From CAZCWX01 sp964502465 (GTDB lineage Bacteria; Desulfobacterota; Binatia; Bin18): DNA of 6,326 bases. The stretch covers positions 1 to 6,326 of the forward strand of contig CAZCWX010000100.1 in the NCBI GenBank assembly GCA_964502465.1, read 5' to 3'. Under the pieces are notes generated by a model, which saw only the letters and a list, made by a program, of their open reading frames with translations, had not been told where the DNA came from and made no database searches. The position numbers were made by a program, and so were the translations under genes. This document shows, one piece after another, positions 1 to 5,421 of this stretch (position 1 is its first letter; each line of letters starts with the position of its first letter).

Positions 1-153
1 GGTTTCCATAACGCATGGGAAGATCTCCAGCCCGAGCGGGGCTTTCTTGTGTATGCAGGAGTGGAACGGTTTCCAGTAGGCGACGGTATCGAGGCAATTG
101 GACTTATCGACCTTTGCAAAACGCTCCTGACGGCTACGACTCTGCCTGCTTAA
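1..153 (+). CDS. C-terminal end of an upstream gene of uncertain identity
   Basis: The first forward frame is open from base 1 to a TAA at 151-153 and gives 50 residues. It has no start codon inside the window, so it is the tail of a longer gene. The composition is protein-like, with segments such as GFLVYAGVERFPVGDGIEAIGL. A pattern of Val-Tyr-x-Gly, Glu-Arg-Phe/Tyr-Pro-x-Gly, then Gly-Val/Ile-Glu-Ala resembles the C-termini of some AAA-type ATPases with a DUF4143 domain, but this is recollection and weak. About 250 nt and a strong promoter separate it from qhpA, so it is probably not part of the amine dehydrogenase operon. That it is coding is fairly likely; its function is not established. 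Confidence 0.6.
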   Translation, partial: GFHNAWEDLQPERGFLVYAGVERFPVGDGIEAIGLIDLCKTLLTATTLPA

Positions 154-401
154 TTGTCCTGTGCTCGGTTTCACCATGTCAAAGCCCGGGAGCTGGGGCT
201 CGCGCCGCTTGCGCTTGGAGGAGGCAGAGTTGTTGGAAAAACTGCTTCATACCGATCTTCAGTGGGGAGAAGGCGAGAGTATATCGTTCGGGTTGGCGTA
301 CTTTTATCAAGGGATTCCTTGTCCGTCGGATTGGAATTTTCTTGCCCTTCTTGCTGCCTACGAGTCAAGAAATTGCCACGCACCCCTGTCAGGTAACCAC
401 T
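154..401. other. Leader region upstream of the qhpA promoter, no confident gene
   Basis: This stretch lies between the upstream gene and the qhpA promoter. It contains an open frame of 89 codons (ATG at 176, TGA ending at 445) whose first 60 or so residues look protein-like, including SRRLRLEEAELLEKLL. It lacks a ribosome site and runs across the promoter at 402-429, so a functional gene is doubtful; a decayed gene remnant is possible. I see no RNA gene, and no sigma54 site with correct spacing. An activator-binding site for the operon could lie here, but I cannot recognise one. Confidence 0.35.
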
Positions 402-429
402 TTGACACAAGGGCAGAGCAGTGTAAAAT
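402..429 (+). promoter_or_regulatory. Sigma70-type promoter for the qhp operon
   Basis: A perfect -35 hexamer TTGACA (402-407) is followed after 16 bp by TAAAAT (424-429), which matches the -10 consensus at five of six positions. Transcription would start near 436, leaving a leader of about 35 nt before the qhpA ATG at 471. The position and orientation suit expression of the whole downstream operon. A match this close to consensus suggests substantial basal expression. The known QHNDH operons are induced by amines through a dedicated regulator, so a repressor or activator may still act here; no operator is evident. Confidence 0.6.
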
Positions 430-459
430 CCCGCTGGAAGCTTGAGTTGTCTTGCTGTT

Positions 460-468
460 GGAGGAGAG
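460..468 (+). promoter_or_regulatory. Ribosome binding site that fixes the qhpA start
   Basis: GGAGGAGAG lies just before the ATG at 471. It decides the start, because the same frame is open back to position 15 with no comparable site, and translation from there would put 152 non-homologous residues ahead of the signal peptide. Confidence 0.8.
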
Positions 469-470
469 AC

Positions 471-2129
471 ATGGGTGTGAGGGAAAACCCCTGCCGTGCT
501 GTCACAACAATGTTGGTCGTGGTTCTTTGTTTGCTCTTGCTTGATCCGGTTGTTGGGGGCTCAACCGTCTGGGGCGAGCAGGATGCAGCGAGGACGATTC
601 TGGAGAGTCGCTGCTCTGGGTGTCATCCGCCACACGAGACAACCGGCAAACTCGATGCGGTTGAGTTTCAACGGAAAGCCCCAGAAGGCTGGGAAATGAC
701 CATCGATCGCATGATCCGCGTCCATGGAGTGCAACTGCAATCTGGTGAAGGACGCACGCTCATCAAATATCTCAGCGACCACTACGGGCTTGCTCCTGCA
801 GAAGTTGAGCCATTTCAGTTCGTCCTCGAGAGACAGAACAGTACAGTGACCCAACCAGAGATCCCGACAGTCATACAAGGGAGCTGTGTTACCTGCCATT
901 CGTATGCACGAACCGCGTTGCAGCGGCGCACCCCGGAGATGTGGAGCCGATTGGCAGACGCGAAGCTCGCGCTGTTCTCGAACACAGAAAATGTGACTGC
1001 CTCTTCAGGATTGCTTGGCGATTTCTGGTACACCGCGATCAAGCAGGAGACCATCCCTTACCTTGCAGACAAGTATCCTTTTGCCACTGAAGCCTGGGCG
1101 ACGTGGCAAGCGACAGCCAAACCAGATTATGCTGGCCAGTGGAAAGTCGTCGGCCATGACCCTGGCAAAGGAGGACCCTACACCGGCCGCTTGGCGCTCC
1201 GTGCGCTGGGGAACGAACAGTATGAAGGGGAGTTCACCCATACATTTACCGACGGCTCTACAGTAGCCGGCAAGACAACAGTGTTGGTCTATACCGGTTT
1301 TCAGTGGCGCGGCATTGCCCAGCCCAACGGTGGCAAGAGACAGAAAGAGATCTTTTTTGCGCGTGAGGATGGCGCGGTGCTGAAGGGGAGACGATTGCTC
1401 TCTGATATTGGCGATCTGGGCATGGAGGAGACGCTGTATAAGGATAAGGGTGGAGCAAAACTGCTGACTACGACACCAACTGCTCTCAAGGCAGGAGCGA
1501 CACATCAGGTCAAGCTTTTTGGCATGAATTTTCCACCTGATCTCTCCAAGGAGGCAGTCTCGTTTGGGGATGGAGTCACCGTGCAATCCCTCCGCAGAGA
1601 TGGCACTGACACGATTGTGGCTGAGGTGGTGATCGCCCAAGGAGCCGAAGTCGCTCCCCGGCAAGTCACAATCCTTGGCGTCGAGGGAGAACGCACAGTG
1701 TCTGTCTACCGCAACATCGACTACATCCGCATCTTTCCAGAGCGGGCCTTTTCTCGTCCGGGTGGTATTCAGACCCCCAAAATCTTGCAGCAGTTTGAAG
1801 TGGTTGGTTATCTCAACGGCCCTGACGGCGTAAAAGGGACCGATGACGACGTGAAGTTGGATCGGGTGGGACCGGTGCGGTGGCAACTGAATGAATACGT
1901 CAGACGCATCAATGACGACGATGTGCGGTTTGTCGGCACGATCAACGAAGAGGGGCTTTTCACTCCGGCGAACGATGGTCCGAATCCAGAGCGTCACATG
2001 TTGGAGCACAATATCGGCGACGTATGGGTGGAGGCATGGTATACCCCGGACGGTGCCAAAAGGCCGATGGGCGCCCGGGCGTACCTCCTGGTCATGCCAG
2101 AGAAGTTTAATTTTCAGCCCATTGAGTAA
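471..2129 (+). CDS. qhpA: Quinohemoprotein amine dehydrogenase alpha subunit (di-haem cytochrome c)
   Basis: The 552-residue precursor is the electron-transfer subunit of periplasmic QHNDH. It receives electrons from the CTQ cofactor of the gamma peptide and passes them to a soluble carrier such as a cytochrome or cupredoxin. Residues 1-35 look like a Sec signal: Arg4 and Arg9, then a hydrophobic core LVVVLCLLLL at 15-24, with cleavage probably near 30-36. Two haem c sites follow, CSGCH at 48-52 and CVTCH at 139-143, which fits the family's di-haem domain. After about residue 215 the chain turns to beta-rich domains: one starting near Y220, an Ig/IPT-like one at about 333-412, and a C-terminal one from about 413. 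The mature length of about 517 is close to the roughly 490 of the characterised enzyme. The gene is first in the operon, and the next three genes are its partners and maturase. The name also appears in databases as peaA. Confidence 0.93.
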   Translation: MGVRENPCRAVTTMLVVVLCLLLLDPVVGGSTVWGEQDAARTILESRCSGCHPPHETTGKLDAVEFQRKAPEGWEMTIDRMIRVHGVQLQSGEGRTLIKYLSDHYGLAPAEVEPFQFVLERQNSTVTQPEIPTVIQGSCVTCHSYARTALQRRTPEMWSRLADAKLALFSNTENVTASSGLLGDFWYTAIKQETIPYLADKYPFATEAWATWQATAKPDYAGQWKVVGHDPGKGGPYTGRLALRALGNEQYEGEFTHTFTDGSTVAGKTTVLVYTGFQWRGIAQPNGGKRQKEIFFAREDGAVLKGRRLLSDIGDLGMEETLYKDKGGAKLLTTTPTALKAGATHQVKLFGMNFPPDLSKEAVSFGDGVTVQSLRRDGTDTIVAEVVIAQGAEVAPRQVTILGVEGERTVSVYRNIDYIRIFPERAFSRPGGIQTPKILQQFEVVGYLNGPDGVKGTDDDVKLDRVGPVRWQLNEYVRRINDDDVRFVGTINEEGLFTPANDGPNPERHMLEHNIGDVWVEAWYTPDGAKRPMGARAYLLVMPEKFNFQPIE

Positions 2130-2146
2130 GGAGACACATTGCGCGA

Positions 2147-2276
2147 GCGGTCGGCAGTGTTCAGCAAGGACAGGGGAAAGTCAGCGGTTCACGGCCTCAG
2201 GTCTAGAGAGAACCTCCTTTTTCTCTACTGGATACTGACTACTGGATACTGACTACTCATTCCTGCCGCTGACCGC
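2147..2276 (+). other. Competing inverted repeats in the qhpA-qhpD gap
   Basis: The segment 2263-2276, just before the qhpD ribosome site, can pair in two exclusive ways. GCGGTC (2147-2152) plus GGCAG (2153-2157) match GACCGC (2271-2276) and CTGCC (2263-2267), giving 11 pairs around a 3-nt bulge. Alternatively GTCAGCGG (2180-2187) pairs with CCGCTGAC (2266-2273), 8 perfect pairs. The pairings are read from the sequence; any regulatory role is inference. The whole gap (2130-2294) holds no gene. Confidence 0.3.
2226..2257 (+). repeat. Period-7 tandem repeat in the qhpA-qhpD gap
   Basis: Four heptamers stand in a row, TACTGGA, TACTGAC, TACTGGA, TACTGAC, followed by a partial TACT. It can also be read as two perfect copies of a 14-bp unit. 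Related heptamers occur in the gaps after qhpD and qhpB, so this seems to be a local example of a repeat class in this genome. Confidence 0.85.
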
Positions 2277-2278
2277 CT

Positions 2279-2285
2279 GGGAGAG
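2279..2285 (+). promoter_or_regulatory. Ribosome binding site of qhpD
   Basis: GGGAGAG stands 9 nt before the ATG at 2295. It is of moderate strength, and the spacing supports this start. Confidence 0.6.
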
Positions 2286-2294
2286 TGAACCTAT

Positions 2295-3755
2295 ATGTAC
2301 CTGCAATTTCGACCGGAAAATGCTCATATGGTTCCTTATGGGCGGGAGAAGATCCTCGTTGCCGCCAAGAGTATGTCGCTGTTTGTGATGGACCCGGCTG
2401 CCGAGGCGATCCTTGAGTACGCACAAATCCACCCACATTCAAGCCTGAGCCAGATGACCCAAACGCTGTCTGGCCGATTCTCTGCTGCAGAGATTAGCGA
2501 GACTGTGCAAGAGTTGGTCAAGTTGCACATCTTTCTCACCGACCAGCCTACACTTAAAACGGTTTTACCGGTGGTTGATGTGACGCACTTTCCTTTAGGC
2601 TCCTTAGTCCTGAACGTCGCCAATAAATGTAATCTGCACTGTACCTACTGTTATGAGCCGGAGAAGGCCAAGTACGGCCCCTCTCCGGTGCAGATGGACT
2701 GGGATACTGCGCGCACGAGCGTTGATTTCCTCTTTGACAAGGCGGGCAAAAATCGCGAAGTCAACCTGGTCTTTTTCGGTGGCGAGGCCTTGCTCAACTT
2801 CAAACTCATGCGTGAGGTGGTCGCCTATGCCGAGGAGAAAGCGAAAGAGAGCGGCAAGAAAATTGATTTCTCTTTAACAACGAATGGCACGCTCCTGACC
2901 GATGAGATCATCGATTTTTTCCAGGCGCATCGTTTTGGTTTAACCATTAGTATCGACGGCCCTCAGGATCTCCACGATAAACGGCGCTCTTTTCTCACCA
3001 CCCGCGGGGAGCGAAGAGGTTCTTACCATCTGATCATTCCTCGGGTACAACGTCTGCTACAGCGCTACACGGCGCGACCGGTTGTCGCGCGCGTGACGGT
3101 GACCAAAGGCACAGTCGAGATTATGCGCATTTACGAACACCTCTCTGGCTTAGGGTTTTTTGAGGTCGGGTTCTCGCCGGTCACCGCCACAACTGGCGAA
3201 GAGTACGGTCTTGAACCGGCAGACCTGCGACAGGTCCTCGCTGGTTTTCGGGAACTCGGCACGCTGTATGTGGAGCGAGCGCTGCAAAACCAATACACTG
3301 GATTTTCTAACCTGAGTACGCTTCTCACTGACCTCCACGCCGGGACCAATAAATTGTTTCCTTGTGGCGCGGGACTGGGCCTCTTGGACGTAGATGGCAA
3401 TGGCGATGTCTATCTGTGTCACCGCTTCCCCGGCACAGAAGAGCACCGATATGGGAATGTGAGGGACGGGCTGCAATACGACCGTCTTAACGAATTTCTC
3501 AATACTGCCCATGTCCAGAACAAGCCTGTGTGTCAAACGTGTTGGATCCGAGGGATTTGTGGGGGCGGCTGTTATCATGAAGCGTACACCCAGTTCGGTG
3601 ATGGGGCGTTGCCCAACCTGCATTATTGCACGTTTCTGCGGGAGTGGACGGAATACGGTATTCAGGTCTATATGGAACTGCAGGAGAAAACCCCTGGCTT
3701 TGTCGAGACCCGTGTCTTGCGCGGCCGGGGGGATGCGCCAAAGGAACTCACGTGA
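2295..3755 (+). CDS. qhpD: QHNDH maturation radical SAM/SPASM enzyme
   Basis: QhpD is the cytoplasmic radical SAM enzyme that forms thioether bonds between cysteine sulfurs and Asp/Glu methylene carbons in the gamma precursor. The protein has 486 residues. Residues 1 to about 95 match a small N-terminal winged-helix region of the type that recognises peptide leaders (PqqD-like); this is judged by position and composition. The radical SAM cluster motif is C112-x3-C116-x2-C119 within NKCNLHCTYCYEPEK, followed by a GGEALL segment. The C-terminal SPASM pattern is complete: C357, G370-x4-C375, C413-x2-C416-x5-C422-x3-C426, then C445, enough for two auxiliary iron-sulfur clusters. No key cysteine is missing. 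It sits immediately before its substrate gene qhpC, as in known loci. The gap to qhpC is 140 nt, long for an operon, and holds structured repeats. Confidence 0.93.
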   Translation: MYLQFRPENAHMVPYGREKILVAAKSMSLFVMDPAAEAILEYAQIHPHSSLSQMTQTLSGRFSAAEISETVQELVKLHIFLTDQPTLKTVLPVVDVTHFPLGSLVLNVANKCNLHCTYCYEPEKAKYGPSPVQMDWDTARTSVDFLFDKAGKNREVNLVFFGGEALLNFKLMREVVAYAEEKAKESGKKIDFSLTTNGTLLTDEIIDFFQAHRFGLTISIDGPQDLHDKRRSFLTTRGERRGSYHLIIPRVQRLLQRYTARPVVARVTVTKGTVEIMRIYEHLSGLGFFEVGFSPVTATTGEEYGLEPADLRQVLAGFRELGTLYVERALQNQYTGFSNLSTLLTDLHAGTNKLFPCGAGLGLLDVDGNGDVYLCHRFPGTEEHRYGNVRDGLQYDRLNEFLNTAHVQNKPVCQTCWIRGICGGGCYHEAYTQFGDGALPNLHYCTFLREWTEYGIQVYMELQEKTPGFVETRVLRGRGDAPKELT

Positions 3756-3760
3756 TCAGG

Positions 3761-3788
3761 AATGAGTGATGAGCAATGAGGACTGAGA
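3761..3788 (+). repeat. Period-7 degenerate repeat after qhpD
   Basis: Four related heptamers run AATGAGT, GATGAGC, AATGAGG, ACTGAGA, starting 5 nt after the qhpD stop. Part of it (TGAGGACTGAG, 3777-3787) is complementary at 10 of 11 positions to CTCAGCCCTCA at 3861-3871, so the two repeat blocks of this gap could form the base of a long hairpin. Confidence 0.7.
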
Positions 3789-3802
3789 AAACGATAGTGT
3801 GG

Positions 3803-3848
3803 AATGCCGATTGCGGATTGATAACTTATCCTGACTCCGGCATTTTTT
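3803..3848 (+). terminator. Terminator-like hairpin or attenuator between qhpD and qhpC
   Basis: AATGCCG (3803-3809) is the exact reverse complement of CGGCATT (3838-3844), and the stem ends in a run of six T (3843-3848). Two G:U pairs could extend it outward. The inner loop is 28 nt, large for an intrinsic terminator, but GGAT (3815-3818) and ATCC (3828-3831) can shorten it. The left side overlaps another period-7 block, TGCCGAT and TGCGGAT (3805-3818). It could be a leaky terminator that sets the ratio of maturase to structural subunits, or a stabilising 3' end; function is inferred. Confidence 0.35.
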
Positions 3849-3855
3849 CCCTGCC

Positions 3856-3876
3856 CAATCCTCAGCCCTCAGCACT
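3856..3876 (+). repeat. Period-7 repeat upstream of qhpC, opposite sense
   Basis: CAATCCT, CAGCCCT, CAGCACT stand in tandem. Read on the other strand they resemble the TGAG-containing heptamers after qhpD, which makes the two blocks inverted relative to each other. Confidence 0.65.
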
Positions 3877-3883
3877 TTTAAAG

Positions 3884-3890
3884 AAGGAGA
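3884..3890 (+). promoter_or_regulatory. Ribosome binding site that fixes the qhpC start
   Basis: AAGGAGA stands 5 nt before the ATG at 3896. The frame is open upstream into the repeat region, so this site decides in favour of the short 106-residue precursor that matches the family. Confidence 0.85.
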
Positions 3891-3895
3891 AACCC

Positions 3896-4216
3896 ATGAA
3901 ACATCTCAAGGCCGCAAACCAGAAAGCGGAAATCGTTGAAACAGCGCAAACTGCACAGGACGATGTCGTCGGGATGACCCAGCCGATAGGTTGTACAACC
4001 ATCTTTAATCCCGGCTGGGAGGCCAACATGTGGGGAGGGGTCAATGGCATGTGCGCGCCAATGGAAGCTGACCTGCTCAGTTGCGCGAACCTGTGCTGGT
4101 GGCCGGCACAGGTGCCTGACAGCCTGCACAGCACTCCAGAGTGGGCGAAAGCGTGTTCTGGCGTACAGCAGGAGGACTGGAAGAACTTTGAGGTTGTCTT
4201 TCCTAAGGTTGACTAA
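3896..4216 (+). CDS. qhpC: QHNDH gamma subunit precursor (CTQ-bearing, thioether-crosslinked peptide)
   Basis: This is the 106-residue catalytic-subunit precursor. In the characterised Paracoccus subunit the mature crosslinks are Cys7-Glu16, Cys27-Asp33 and Cys41-Asp49, and the CTQ cofactor joins Cys37 to Trp43. Here C33-E42, C53-D59, C67-D75 and C63-W69 reproduce all four spacings exactly (9, 6, 8, 6), including the CWWPAQVPD core at 67-75. The match places mature residue 1 at about M27, so residues 1-26 would be the leader that QhpD recognises and a QhpE-type protease removes. There is no Sec signal; known gamma peptides leave the cell through a dedicated ABC exporter. The C-terminal VFPK segment is family-typical. 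A fifth cysteine, C87, has no partner in the known scheme and lies six residues before E93. The TAA overlaps a structured stretch leading into qhpB. Confidence 0.95.
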   Translation: MKHLKAANQKAEIVETAQTAQDDVVGMTQPIGCTTIFNPGWEANMWGGVNGMCAPMEADLLSCANLCWWPAQVPDSLHSTPEWAKACSGVQQEDWKNFEVVFPKVD

Positions 4217-4288
4217 GATCACCTGAACTGTGTTCATCACGAGCATGACGAGTGCATCGTCTGCAGTGTGATCTGCTGAGGAGGTGAT
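4216..4288 (+). promoter_or_regulatory. Structured qhpC-qhpB junction with a possible anti-Shine-Dalgarno switch
   Basis: Two exclusive folds can be read. In fold 1, AGATCAC (4216-4222) pairs with GTGATCT (4268-4274) and encloses two hairpins: TGAAC/GTTCA (4224-4228 with 4232-4236, 3-nt loop) and GACGA/TCGTC (4247-4251 with 4257-4261, 5-nt loop), the latter extended by GCA/TGC past a one-base bulge. That is a three-way junction with the qhpB ribosome site free. In fold 2, ATCACCT (4218-4224) pairs perfectly with AGGTGAT (4282-4288), the ribosome site itself. The first arm starts at the last base of the qhpC stop codon, so a ribosome ending there would block fold 2. Pairings are seen; translational coupling of gamma and beta is inference. 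Confidence 0.4.
4278..4288 (+). promoter_or_regulatory. Strong ribosome binding site that fixes the qhpB start
   Basis: GAGGAGGTGAT is almost fully complementary to the 16S rRNA 3' end. It places the start at the GTG at 4290 (5 nt after the GGAGG core) and rules out the in-frame GTG at 4284, which lies inside the site. Confidence 0.8.
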
Positions 4289-4289
4289 T

Positions 4290-5387
4290 GTGAACGATAC
4301 TGGCAGTCTGCGCAGAAAGCTTGTTGGTACGCTGGTCAGTTTCGCCCTGTTTTGCTTTCCCCAGGCTGTTTGGGCGAAATGGTACCTCCTGGCCTCTGTC
4401 CACCCCAACAATCTGATGGTGATTGATACCGAGACCGATAAAGTCGTGAAAAACATTGCCCTCGAAGGACGAGGGCCGGCGATGAATATCGCGCCGAACT
4501 CCGCACACCCGCAGTACGCCTATGTCGTGAATAATCTTGCCCAAAGCGTGGCGATTGTGGATATCGATGAGGGCAAGCAAGTTAGCAGTTTTCCGCTCTC
4601 CAGTGACGACGAACTGGTCCGTACCATGGCGATTGATGTCAACCCCCAGGGGAATCGGCTCTTTATCCACGAGATGCCGGTGAAAAAAGGTGTGGGGACC
4701 TATGAGGCTAAAGAGAACCGCATCCGAGTGATTGATCTGGAAACGAACACCGTTGTCAAAACGTTCCCGACCGTGCGTCAAGTCATGGCCCTGGCCTCTT
4801 CGCAGGACGGTAAGCGGCTCTATGTGTTTAGCGTCGGGCAAGATATCTTTGTATATGATGCCGTACAGGGTACGCTTGTGGATACTATCCCCCTGCTGAA
4901 TCGTAATATTACGGGCATCGCCAGAACTGACGGCCTGCCGGTATGGAGCCCGTACCAGGAGAGCAACTACCTGCTCTCGTTTGGCACGGTGGTGAGTGAC
5001 GCCATCACTGGACAGACCACGCTCGGGATTGGGGCGTTGGATCTGACCCAATCCGAACCAGAGTTACAGACGATCGAACTGCAGCCTTTTACGGCGGAGA
5101 ATTACGCCTTGACCGGGCACTGGTCACCGAAAACCAACTCCGCCTACTTTAGCTATAACGAGTTGTGGAAAGTGAATACCAAAACTCGCCGTATCGAGAA
5201 AACCCAGGAACTCGAGAATACCTATTTCGCATCCTTACTCCATCCCGACGGCAAGAAACTCTATTGCGGAGCCAACTGGCACAATATTGCAGTCTTTGAC
5301 GCGGACACGTTGCAACCGATCAGCAAAATTGCCTTGGGGCATTCACAAACCGGCAGTGCGAACAACCTGAGGTTTGTGCAGAAGTAG
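4290..5387 (+). CDS. qhpB: QHNDH beta subunit (beta-propeller)
   Basis: The 365-residue precursor, started from GTG, forms the propeller subunit that with alpha encloses the gamma peptide and shapes the active site in the periplasm. Residues 1-29 are a Sec signal: R8 R9 K10, a hydrophobic core to about F23, and a cleavage site AVWA before K30. The mature chain of 336 residues agrees closely with the roughly 337 of the characterised beta subunit. Blade-like repeats of the YVTN/amine dehydrogenase beta type recur: VIDTETDKVV, IVDIDEGKQV, VIDLETNTVV, VYDAVQGTLV, KVNTKTRRIE and VFDADTLQPI, each with an aspartate or asparagine before a turn and a following strand. It is separated from qhpC by 73 nt containing the proposed switch. 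Family membership is clear from repeats, size and context together. Confidence 0.93.
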   Translation: MNDTGSLRRKLVGTLVSFALFCFPQAVWAKWYLLASVHPNNLMVIDTETDKVVKNIALEGRGPAMNIAPNSAHPQYAYVVNNLAQSVAIVDIDEGKQVSSFPLSSDDELVRTMAIDVNPQGNRLFIHEMPVKKGVGTYEAKENRIRVIDLETNTVVKTFPTVRQVMALASSQDGKRLYVFSVGQDIFVYDAVQGTLVDTIPLLNRNITGIARTDGLPVWSPYQESNYLLSFGTVVSDAITGQTTLGIGALDLTQSEPELQTIELQPFTAENYALTGHWSPKTNSAYFSYNELWKVNTKTRRIEKTQELENTYFASLLHPDGKKLYCGANWHNIAVFDADTLQPISKIALGHSQTGSANNLRFVQK

Positions 5388-5401
5388 TACTGAGTACTGC
5401 A
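5388..5401 (+). repeat. Two period-7 repeat units after qhpB
   Basis: TACTGAG and TACTGCA directly follow the qhpB stop codon. They share the TACTG core with the block at 2226-2257. The short length makes this weak alone; its resemblance to the other blocks supports it. Confidence 0.5.
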
Positions 5402-5421
5402 GTGCGTTGCTGGGCATCGGT

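Noticed and set aside
333..345. Sigma54-like GG...GC element (TTGGAATTTTCTTGC)
   Set aside because: Only 9 nt separate the GG and GC where sigma54 promoters need 10, and the rest of the -24 element is poor.
176..445. Open frame of 89 codons before qhpA
   Set aside because: Partly protein-like, but it has no ribosome site, no recognisable domain, and covers the promoter at 402-429. At best a gene remnant.
15..470. Extension of qhpA upstream to position 15
   Set aside because: The 152 extra residues show no family similarity, precede a clear signal peptide, cross a strong promoter and lack a ribosome site; ATG 471 has a strong one.
1005..2009. 334-codon open frame on the minus strand
   Set aside because: Lies entirely opposite qhpA, which has haem motifs and a known fold; the product has no recognisable domain and is a shadow of the coding strand.
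2207..2226. AGAGAA/TTCTCT hairpin after qhpA as a terminator
   Set aside because: Six AT-rich base pairs with the T-run inside the loop and not after the stem, so it does not fit an intrinsic terminator.
4284..4289. GTG at 4284 as the qhpB start
   Set aside because: It lies inside the ribosome binding site; GTG 4290 has correct spacing.
3878..4456. 192-codon open frame on the minus strand
   Set aside because: Opposite qhpC and the start of qhpB, both firmly identified.
4203..5051. 282-codon open frame on the minus strand
   Set aside because: Opposite qhpB, rich in His and Arg as expected for an antisense shadow, with no domain.
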